Assembly (NCBI GenBank): GCA_946406115.1
Contig: OX291551.1
Coordinates: 15,004,001 to 15,068,000 of the forward strand
Length of the DNA: 64,000 nucleotides
Origin: Apoda limacodes
Taxonomy: Eukaryota > Arthropoda > Insecta > Lepidoptera > Limacodidae
Direction: 5' to 3'
Shown here piece by piece: positions 36,401-48,400 of the stretch (within the stretch, counting starts at the first letter, position 1; the number at the start of each line of letters is the position of its first letter). Both the position numbers and the translations under genes were made by a program. A model generated the notes under the pieces. The model did not search any database, had not been told where the DNA came from, and saw only the letters and a list, made by a program, of their open reading frames with translations.

Positions 36401-39400
36401 AATTAAAAAAAGTTTGAAGTAATGTATTTTCTTGCAATTAAAATAAAATAAAATAATCATCTTTTATCAACTAACGTGCTCGTATTTTAGTTAACTTCTT
36501 TTAAGAGGCAATAATTGATTACTATTTTATTAGGATTACACAATTTCAATTTTAAAGTAAACAAATGAAAACGAAGAAAGCACGAAAATGTTGGTATTTC
36601 ATAGGAAAAGCATTTTCATAAGCACCCATCTAAATACCAACAAAACACGCAGCGCGGCTTAGGATAGAGAGGTCACCGGCTGGCCGAACACTTAAGCCGA
36701 ATATTCGGCTATTCGGCCAGGAAACCTGCAGAATATTCGGTATTAGGTGTGTGGCCAAATACACTATTCGTTGCAAGTCTAATTTATAGCCCTAAGTGAT
36801 AATTTAATTAAATAACTCATATCTTATGACAAGAAATTTGGAATTCGAACTGAAGCGACTGTAACTGTATTTACAATTATAGCTAAAATTTACGCTATTT
36901 CAAAACCAATTTTTACCATTATCTGCATTGCTTCTCCATGTATGAATTTAAGAAATAAGACAGATCTGTATAAACTGGGCAATGTGCCGACGAACTAAGC
37001 CAAAAGGACATTTTTTATCATAAATTAAAAATATTTTTTATCAAATCTATTCGAAAAACGATGGTTTGCCACTAAGCGGGAGCAAAGTGCGTTTCTGCTG
37101 CCGCTCCCGAAGCGGGTAGTAATGGATTTTGATTAATTTTTGATATAAAAAAAATGCGAATTCCGTCCTTGTTATCTACTCTTTTCAACAATAGTTCATT
37201 AAATATAATATTTCAAAATTGTCAAAATGTTTCAAATGTAAATATTTTTTTTTATAAACACTTTTACTTTAAACATTAATCATACTTTTTTATAAATATA
37301 TATTTTTTTATTTGTTGTGACTAAAAGCGCCTTTAATTTCTTTTTCCATAGACGGAGATGAAAGATAGAGGTTGCCACTGCGCCATAAATTTTTCAGCTC
37401 GGACGACCTATAATAAATCCTACACTCATGATTCTACTTTAGAATCTTTCACTACGTTTTGGATTTAAAATAGCACCCTCGCCGTAAAAATATTATTTTG
37501 CTCCCTTGTATACAATCTTTTATTTTCAGGCTTTCGTACACGTATCAACTGCATTTTCAAACACTGATCAAAAGATAGTTCAAGAAATTGTATACCCTGC
37601 GCCTGCAAAGTTAAGTGAGGTGTACAAATTTCTAGAAGTAAATGGAGACGATCAAGAGCAGACTGCGCAAATTCTAAGTAATGTTTTTACAGTTGTTCCT
37701 TTCCAATATTTTGCTGTAGACTTAGGATTTCCTTCTTACCTATCAAGTGAGCCGAGTATCCACATAGGAGAACACCGCACCAATTAAAATAAAATTGGTA
37801 TTGGATTAATGCAAGTGCCCAAAAAACCTTTTTATCGGCTACGGGTAGTTTATTAACTTCTCTTGAGAAGTTATTGGAATAGGTCCGAAAATCGAAATCG
37901 AAAATTTTGTGTTTTCTTTACGTTTCAAGACTTGGAGAATCATTTGCAATCATTTTTGGAGTGATGTCTGAGTGTGCGTGTGGTGTGTGTGTGTACGTAT
38001 GTATGTATGTAGACATATTTTGGCTTTCGATTCCTTAATAACTACTGGCCCGAATCGCTCTGATGACATATCAATCGATACGCCACGTCATGACTTAGAT
38101 CTGAAATAAATCGGTCCAGCGGTTCGTTTTTTATCCGTAAAAATCTGACTTTTTTATGCACGCAACATAAATTTCATGTATAATTTCATGTACCGAGGGT
38201 TTTCGAGGGTGCTGATTTCGAATTTATTATCAGTTTTTGAAAATTCAAAATGGCGGACCCAATATGACTTATACCAATACGATACCAATATGATATTTTT
38301 TTTGTAAAAGAATTTTTCTCAAGTGAAGTTGTCATGTACGGTATTTGCTGCCGAACCAATTTAATAATGACTAGCTTTTGTTAATGGTCCGCCCGCAGTG
38401 AATTTGATAATCGGCATGGATTTCCTAGTGCTTTTGTATTATAGATTATAGTAAGGAATGTTGCTATCCTAACTATAGATACATATTGTTCGTTCAGGAG
38501 GAATTCGGGAAATTATGCGGTAAAATAGAAGATTGTTAACTAAGGAATGACAGGCACCTATTCTGACGTGATATTTTGCCGCCATTAGATCGAGGCTGAA
38601 ATGGGCATTTCACTCGAATTAAACTCTCTCATTTTCATTTCGAAGTAAGCACAAGCCAAAATTATAAAAAGGTTTTATATAACTCAAGAATTCATTTCAA
38701 AATTCATTTCCCCAGCTATATCCCCCCCCTCTCTATCAATTTTACGTCAGTGGTGGAGTGACACATGTTTTTAATTATTAACTTTAAGTTTATTTAGTAC
38801 AAGTAATATGTTTATAGTCAAAACAATCAAAACGATGTACCTACCAGTAGTAACGTTATTCCAAATAAATTTTTCTTTTCTTTTTCCTTTTTTTAAGGTG
38901 CATTCCGAAATTGCACCATACCAACCATGTATTTAAACAAATTACAATGAATAATCTATTAAATAACATTAAACAAAACATTACATTTAATGCAATAGTA
39001 TAAAAAATTAAACTTAAGTTTAAACTATGTATAAAGTAGTAATAACGAACCGCATTTCGTAGGGGTTTCATTATTTGTTTTTGTAAAATTTTAAAAAAAA
39101 CCTTTTGCGCGAAAGCGGATAAAGTAAGCTTTTTCACGCAAATTTAATTAGATTTTAAGCGACAAAGTGCTAGCGAGATAAAAAATAATTCTTGAAAGAC
39201 TCCGACCTTCATTGAGTCGCAAACGAAAAACAAAAAAATCTATGTATGTATAGTATGTATTTAGTTTGATGTACTAGGACTTTATAAGTCACTATAAGTG
39301 GTTTGTCACATTCATGCTCGTATATAGATAGAATACAATGTTTGTTTATTTTTCAGATGGTCGACCTAACACATATACGTTCACGAAGGCCTTAGCCGAA

Positions 39401-42400
39401 ACGTATGTAGCAGATAATCGAGATAACATTCCCACCGTCATCATAAGACCTTCAATCGGTAATTTTTAATTATATTTTACAACATTTAAAAAAAATATAA
39501 ACAGATACTGGCCTTATAGTTGCTATAATAGTATATAGTGTCAAGGTCCATTAAATATTATTACTACTAATACTAAAAAAAACAGCACGTATCCTTACAG
39601 ATAGCCCATAACCTGTTTGTCAAGGATATTACAGCCAAAACCGGTTAAACGTACTTTTGAGTACAAAAATCAAACAAGACTGTAAAAATAGCTGACTGCA
39701 GCACTCAAAAGTACTTTTGACTGACTATCAATTTAAATAATTTCGGTCAAAACTCTTAGGCTGGCTTGCACCAACTAACTTTGACGTTAACCAACTGTCA
39801 TAAATAGTAGATAATGAGGGTATGAAAATTTTTATTGTCAGCTATTCTTAAAGTTAACCTGTTTTTAATGCTGACACTTTCAACTGCAGAAACGAATATT
39901 TTATCAATGCTTAAACTATCAACTGTAGGAACACGTATACAGATATAACTGAATATATTTTGTTGTTGAGATAATATAGTCTCATACAAAAACAATTACA
40001 ATGTATTTTTGGATGTAACTTAATAAGCTATACTTTGGTCTAGCAAGCATTCATAGGCTGCGGTGACCGCTAAGCATCAGGCGGACTGAATCAATTTGAT
40101 GAAGATATTATTTATTTAATAAGATTTCAACTAAGGTTAGATACCTCAATGAATACTTAATCTTTTTGTTGGTATATATGATTGATGGAAAACGTACTTT
40201 TTTTAATTTACTTATTTGGCAAAGGTATTTAATCAAAAAATCCTAATTTTTTTTTATGCATTAATAAAGCACTTATCCATAAATAGTCCTCGAACCATTC
40301 ACCAGGTGATAACCGACACGTCTCACAACCCGAAAAAGACGTAGGGGCCACGATAGATAGATTTTTACATTAAAATTCTTATTATGGTCCTGAAGTCCTC
40401 TCCGTGCCTATTGAGGCCTACATAGTGAGGCGCAATGCTTAAAAGAAATACCGCACGCTGGTAAGCATTTGTTTGACTTAACCACATGTACGCAACAGTG
40501 GCGTCAAAAGGACAGAATTAAGACGGAAATGCATCAAAGTCACAAACACGCTATCTCACAACCCGCAGTGGATTCCTGGACCACAATAAGGATTTTAATA
40601 GTAGGTAAAATCTATCTATTATTAATTAATTTTATTAATTTATAATGACAATGACAAAAATGCAAAAAAACTTTTGTTAACACCGCACGCTACATCGTGT
40701 TATCACCGCTACAAGAATGTAACACAAATTGCATCTATAAATGCATTTCAATAATTCATAATTTTTCGCAAAACAACACGTTAATATTTACACAATAAAA
40801 ACTATTTTCCTGATAGGGACTAGTTTAGATTTAAAAACATGTAATAACAATAAGTGTAAAATTGTATTAAGTTAGGTTTGTTTAATTTCCCCTCTTTACT
40901 ATTTGTTGATATCAAAAATAATATTGTGTGAGTACCGACATGTTGTCGACTTTGTACGCACGACTATCCCCAAAAAAGCGGGAAATTTAGTTTAATATAT
41001 GTATGTAAAACATATGCCATTTGTTGTGCAAAAATGTACAGAACTACTATGTAAAGTTCTATATAGACCGTATGTACGGTTACTATGTTACAGGCGAAAA
41101 TAGTTAGCGTGTTGAGTATTATACATTCTTTCTCCCTCACTCCTATAACAATAAACTGAAAAAGGGATACAAAAGAGATGGGTCTATGGGTAAAAAAGGG
41201 AAAGACTGTCTGAAACTTTACCTGGCTAGGGTCATTAAGTCCTTAGACTATGGCTAAAATAAGTATCACAGGTTGAATGCACACCTTTGCCCCTATACAT
41301 AGGTATCTACACCGTTAAGGTAAGTAGTATGGTTAGGGCGCAAAACACATGTAAACTTATGAAACACAATAGCTTATAACTCAGCAACTGGGTTACATAA
41401 GATAAAGATAAATATATCACTAGATACCTCTCATAGGCATCTATCAAGATAAATAGGTTTTATACAGGTAACTTTAAGCCCTGAAGAACGGGAGCACAAG
41501 GAAAATCCTGAACACTTGTATTACACATTTTTTCATGATTTAACATACTGACAGACACCAAAAATACTGTAAGGTATGTCCGAATTTCAGGTCTATTTTT
41601 TGACATATAGCACAAAGTCTGAATTCAGAAAGCCCTGAGACCTAGAATTCCAGCTCTTCTCTCACTACGACCTAACCGTAGACGATGGAACATACCACTA
41701 TACGTCGTTGGAACCGCCTCCGAAAGCTCTATCTTAGGACACCTAAATCGTCATTATAGCTCCTACCGTTTGGCTATAAAACCTAAAAATGTAAAACAAC
41801 GTTTTTTTATAGTCAGGCCGCAAATCGTGTGACTGTGATGGCAATAGCCGATAGAGACCCCAACTGTCAGTAGCGTTTTATAGATAGGTAGATATACCTA
41901 CACTTTCGATATATGTCTATATCGACTACTATATGTTGTCTTTCACTAAGTTTTTGTGTGGGCTAGATTTTCAGTCACCACAGTAAGTACAATAAGTTAA
42001 GTACTAAATCTAGCAGGTTCTATGGAACAACCTCTCCCTCTGATGGGGTTTTTTATTTTTATTATAAATATAGAACAAAATTTGTATTTGCATTCAGTCA
42101 ATCAAGAAGCTTCAAGAAGTATCCATCAGATACTAATATATAATGTTTAAAGTGAAATATTTGTAAATATGTGTTAGAATTAAGTAAGAAGCATAAGTTA
42201 AGCAAAATAAAATCGGTCTGTTGTGTGCATATACGCGTTTTAATATCTCAAGCGCCTAAGAAGAAACTTCTTGTCACGGGCAAAACCTTGCGCCACAGAT
42301 TTCGAAGGGTCTGTCCGCACAATTTGGTCAGCTTCGAGCCGAATTTTGAAATAACTAGCAATTTCGGTTGCTGAAGAAGTTTGGTCCAGTGCAACCGAAC

Positions 42401-45400
42401 GAGCCGAGAAAAATGCCAGTTACAAGAAGCTGTAAAGGCGCAGCCGAGACGCATGAAGACGCGTCAGCCACGCAGACATAATCGCACACCAGGATAAGAG
42501 GGCGGCAGATCAAGCCCGTTAAACGTATGAAGACGTTCGACCCCCCCTACAACTCGCCCGCCGTCGATATCAAGAAACGTCGCCGGGACGAGAAGAACAA
42601 GCGAAGGGTGGCAGATCAAGCCCGTCGAACATTAGATGATGTTCGACCAGCCTCCCTCCGCAACTGGCCCACCGCCGAGAAACGTCTCTGGGCCGAGAAG
42701 TGTTGCGCGTACACGTAGAACGTTGCAACTAGAAATACAAGAAGAGCTAGCATGGTTAGAGCTCCAAGAGGTACGTGCACGAGCCGAACTCGTAAAGGCA
42801 CGCCTTGCCAGACGAGAGTCAGATCACGACGCCAAAAGCTTCGAAGCAGAACCACACCAGAGGGCGCCACCGTCGCCAAGAAAAAGGAAAAATAGGTAGG
42901 TAGGTAAATGAGGGTATATGGGTATCTTGGGAAAGTTTTAAAATAGGTTTTTATTAAGTTGTAGGTTATGAACCTACTGGTCCTTCGTAAAGCCAATAAG
43001 TTGAATGTATAAGTATTAAGTGTACTTGTTAAAATTAACGTAAAGTAAAAGTCATCGAACAGGTAACGTAAGGTGTCCTTAATTTTGTCGCAGTGCTTGC
43101 CTATCATGAGATAGAGACGACCGAGGACAAAAGCGGCTCGGTCTCTGACTATTTTGGTGTGAGTGTGGAAGTTCAAACGACTATCCATGGTCACACCTAG
43201 ATATTTGATCTTATATTGCCAGGGAATGGCACGACCGAAGAGAGAGAAGGGAGGTGGCCGCGACGGGCAGCCTACGGTAAAGAGGACGGCAGAGCTTTTG
43301 TCGGGCTCCACCTCGATTCTCCATTTCCGAAACCAATTGCCTAGGGCGGTGATAGCGGGTTGGAGACTCTTAGTGATTCGACTCACTTGCCTATCGGTGG
43401 TGTAGACAGCGGTATCGTCCGCAAAGAGCTAGTTGGGTACCTATCGTTTTAGGGATGTCGTTGGTGTACAGAAGTTACAAGATGGGGGCGAGTACGGACC
43501 CTTGCGGGACTCCTGCTTCTATGGGACGGGGGGAAGAGAGAGTGCCTTCAACTTTGTAGCGAAAGCTACGATTCGACAAATAGTCTCGTATGATGAGCAC
43601 GAGACGATCTGGCAACTGAAAGTTGTACAGTTTAAGAACTAAACCGTTGTGCCAGACTTTGTCGAAAGTTTTCGCTACATCGAAGAAGACAGCGCCAGTG
43701 TGGCGGGCCTTACCTAATACTGGTTGGAAGCCAGTGAGAATATGTTCCGTTATGCGGAGGACTTGATGGACGCATAAGTGTTTGGCGCGGAAGCCGAACT
43801 GCTCGTCTATTAAAATGCCTCTGGAGACTATAGCGTTCCGTAGGCGAGCGAGGAGGAGGCGTTCACAGAGTTTACCAAGGGCCTTTAGTAAACTTATAGG
43901 GCGATAGGAGGACGGCTCGGTACGAGCTTTGCCTGGCTTATGGATGCCTATAACAATTGCATCTATCCATTGAGAAGAAAAGATGCAATGTTCGACACCA
44001 GCGTTAAAGATCGCTACTAGGAGGCAGAGAAGGGGAAGAGTGATACCGTCCGCGCCGGGGGCTTTACGGGGGCGTAGGTCTTTGATGACCTGTATGACTT
44101 CGTCGACAGTGACAGGGGGCAGGGGGTCTTGTGGAGGCAGAGAAGTTTTGCGCTCCACTTCGCCGTCTACCTCGCGCACGTGGTCGGGATCGAACGGCTG
44201 TGGCTTAAGGCGCATTGGGCTTGGAGGCTGGACGCTAGGCAATCCGCGTTTGGGACGAGTTAACGGAGGGAGAAAGTTGGCGGTGTCTGATTTTAGTGCT
44301 CTGGCTAAGTGCCAATAAGCTTGGTGAGAAGGAGAAATGTTCTCCATCAGATCACCGAAACGTTAGCCGCGAAGCTCAGCTATAGCGGTTCTTACACGGC
44401 GGTGTAAGTCTTTGAAGCGAGCTTTATTATCGATAGTGGGAGCGTGATCGCGTGTTAGGTGGTGATAATCACCAACCGGCACCTGTCTTGAGCACTCGCC
44501 AACGGTGGCGGTCAGGTGGCTAGTGAGTGAGTCGATAGCTACGTTTAGGTCGGACGCGGAAGAGATTACGTTGGGATGCGGTCTAGATGTGGCGAGCTGG
44601 GATTTTCGAGCAATTGCCCAAATTTATCCCAGTCCGTCACGGTTCTAGTGTCGGGAGGAGAGTCCGAAGGGGAACCTAATCGGAGGAGGACAGGGCGGTG
44701 GTCCGAGTCAAGTTCGTCAAGCACCTCTGTAGAGCGAAAGCTTAGCCTTACATTCTTTAGAAGTGCTATGACGAGTACGTCAGGGTTGTTCCGAGTATTG
44801 TGGGGAAAGTAAGTGAGCGTCATGGGAGCGATGATGTCAAAGTTTAGTCTGTCAACTAAATCGTCGAGTCTGCCTCTCCGTGAAGTTACTGAAGAGTTCC
44901 AGCGGCGATGCTTGCAATTTAGGTCGCTCTCAAGCAAGTCTTTTAAGGGAGAGAGATAAACCGATGCAATGATGATCGGCTGATGGCCGGTCATCGCTAA
45001 GCGGCAGAAGGATGGTTCTAAGTTCGTAAGTGGTGGAGGATCGATAGGGGAGCAATGCAGAGAGCGCCTGTAATAGATGAGAGTGCCTCTGAGATTTGAG
45101 GCAGTTCTATCATTACGGACGGTGCGATAGTTCGCGATCGAAGGGGTGCGGACAGCGGGCTTTAGGAACGTCTCCTGGATGAGGGAGACGTCCGGTTTTT
45201 GGGACGAGAGGAATTGCGATAATTCCTCTCTTTGGTTTCTAAGACCGTTGGCATTAAAATAGCCTAAGGAGACGTACCGTGGTTTTTCGCGCGCGGTTGT
45301 GCAATCCATTTTGGTTTTTAAGGTTTGGGGGAAGTCGCGATACTTAGCCATGAAGCTGAGCATATGATTGAGATCGGGGATCTGTACGTATTCGGCGTAC

Positions 45401-48400
45401 ACGACCTCAAAGTAGGCTGGGTCGCAGGTCCAAGAAATCTCGGCGAGAACGCCAAAGTGCTGCTGCTCGGTTGTCTGAGCGGCGTTGCGGGGCAGCGCGA
45501 GAGAGGGGCGCGGGGGGGCAAGGCGCGTTTGCGCGAGAGGTGCGGGAGCACTTCGCATAGGTGCTGGACGCGGGATGTCCCGGGACATGAGAGGGGCGGG
45601 GTAGGGAATACCCGTGACTGAGACGGGCCCAGGGAGAGCAGACAGAAGTTTGTCTGTCTCTTTAGATTTTGTTGCGTCGATTAGCGCTGGAGGACGGCTC
45701 CAGGCGTTGACAGCAGAGAGGGGAGCAGGCACGAGCGGAGCCTGTTGGCGGGGGGCTGGGGGGGGCGCGATTTACCCTGTTTGGGTTTACGCGGGTTCTG
45801 TTTGGGAGCTTTGGGGCACCCGCGGTAATTCGCAGGGTGGCCTTCGCTCCCACAGAGTACGCAAGCGACCGGGTCAGATGCGTTAACGCGATCGCGATCA
45901 CAGTCCGGAGTGGCGTGATCGCGCAGAAATTTCACGCAGCGCGGTCTGCGTTTGCAGTTGCGCTGTGCGTGGCCATACATGGCATCGGTGGCATTGTCCT
46001 GGGGTCGACCGCTTGTGCGAAGTTTCGACCCGGACGCCCTTGAGGCTGCACACATCTTAAATATTAAAGATGGCTTTGCCCTCTTACCTAAAAATATAAA
46101 ACAACGTTATTTTATAGCCAAGCCGCAAATCGTGTGACTGTGATGGCAATAGCCAAAAGAGACCCTTACTGTCAGTAGCGATTTATAGCTAGGTAGATAT
46201 ACCTACACTTTCACTAAGTTTTTGTGTGCGCTAGATTTTCAGTCACCACAGTAAGTACAATAAGTTAAGTACTAAATCTAGAAGGTTCTATGGAACAACA
46301 ACCTCTCCCTCTGATGGGGTTTTTTATTTTTATTATAATTATAGAACAAAATTTGTATTTGCATTCAGTCAATCAAGAAGCTTCAAGAAGTATCCATCAG
46401 ATACTAATATATAATGTTTAAAGTGAAATATTTGTAAATATGTGTTAGAATTAAGTTAGAAGCATAAGTTAAGCAAAATAAAATCAGTCTGTTGTGTGCA
46501 TATACGCGTTTTAATATCTCAAGCGCCTAAGAAGAAACTCCTTGTCACGGGCAAAACCTTGTGCCACAGATTTCGAAGTTTTTTGTTATTTTTTATTAAA
46601 TAACAAAAGTGATTTTGACTAACACTCTCAGTCAAAACAACTTTTAACTAATATTTTTTTTATCAAAAGCACTATTAACCAGCATCTTTTAGTTAAAACT
46701 ACACACTTTTGAACGACGTTCTTAGTCAAAAGTACTTTTGACTGATTTTGTTGTCAAAAGTCCTTTTGACTGGTTAAGAGTTTTGACTGTAACATATACA
46801 CTTAAATCAAATTTAGAAATTGCTACGCAATACTAGCTATACGTAAGTACTTAAATAAGCTACCTTTTTAGCAATATTTATGAATTATTATTATTTTAGT
46901 GACGGCCACAAAAAATGAACCTATAGCAGGTTGGTTGGATAACTGGAATGGATCTACTGGAATTGTCGTAGCTGTCGCAAAAGGCATGCTCCGAGTTATA
47001 CTTGGAAAACGCAGCAATGTGATTGATCTTATTCCTGTAGATTTGGTCTCAAATCTCACCATTGTCGCTGCTGCTAGATGTAAAAGGTATTTTTCCACCT
47101 CTTCTCTTGAATTTAAATTTACACTGTTGTGTTGCTAAAACTTGCAATAACTCAAAACGGATTCATGTTTTGCAGAATTAATATTTAGTATGTACGATTA
47201 TAGATATTAACAAAAAAATTAGGAAAACCCAACTTGTGTGTATACCTACCTAGTCCAACAGAATTAGGTAACTGTAACTGGATTCCAATAAAATGAAACC
47301 TAAATTGTAGGTTGCAGAATTAATTTTGGGAGTGAGGTTGGGGTGTATACCTAATCCCATCGAAAACATAAATGTGAGATGAGGCAAGTTCGATATTACG
47401 AATGTGCGTCGTTGTCAACTTCGCCAAATTAATTGAGGTCTATATATAGGTGCCATGCTCTCTGTAGAAAATCCTAAAATTTTAGTTACAAGAACATGCA
47501 AAGCCAAGTCAAATATTGAGTTTGAATTACATCCCAAGTGAAATAAATGCATTGTGTATATAATCTTCTGTTAAGATTTAAGAATTTGTATTACCTATTA
47601 AGTAAGAAACATTATATACACACCGGCACAATTAGCGGAACAGAAAAAAAAGTGAGACTATGAGATAATAACGCATATATTTGACGAAAATGTTATTAGA
47701 CACAAAATAACAAATTGATTAACATCTTTTAACAACGACTTTGAAAAGTCTTCGTTATTTTTTATTGAAAAATAAAGGAATTTGAAATAAGTGAAATTTT
47801 TAGATGATTATGAACCATCACAAAAAATAAAAAAAAGTAAGCATTAAATGATTTAACAATAAAATTAAATCAAAATTAATAACGAGTGTTTCCCCCTCTT
47901 GCTCTGATTACGGTTTCCATTCGTCTGGGCATGCTACAGATTATGTTAACGATGATTTCTTGAGGCAACCGCCCCCACTCCTCAAGTAATGCGTTTCCAA
48001 GTTCATTCAGATTGTTGGGGGGTGGCATTCTGGATTTAACCCTTCTTTTTAGCAAGTCCCAGACATGCTCTATCGGATTCATATCGGGGGAATTTGCTGG
48101 CCACTGCATCACCGGTATACCTACGTGGCTCAGATATGCCTGCGTACCGATTGTGCACTATGAGCACGAGCATTATCTTGCATTAGAATAAAGTCGTCAC
48201 CAATAAATGGGGAAAATGGTACAACATGTTCTTCTAAAATGTCTCTGATGTATCGATCTGCTGTCATGGTCCCTCCTGTGACTATCACTAACTCCGTGCG
48301 AGCTCCCAAACATATCCCTCCCCAAACCATAATCGAGCCGCCACCATAAGCCACTGTGTGTTCAAAATTAGACTGTATGTGGCGTTCTCCTTTGCGTCTC

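Larger units (their letters stand above)
43076..46060 (-). mobile_element. Jockey-type LINE, 5'-truncated, inside the LTR element
   Basis: Read on the - strand from 46055: gag zinc knuckles ([18 protein letters not shown], then [20 protein letters not shown]), endonuclease, RT, RT thumb. The same family as 24240-25524 and the fuller of the two. Opposite in orientation to the LTR element and FAR. Several stops and frameshifts. Confidence 0.9.

Noticed and set aside
45614..46043. Several GC-rich + strand frames (45614-45886, 45837-46043)
   Set aside because: Antisense of the jockey gag/linker; no protein-like motifs.
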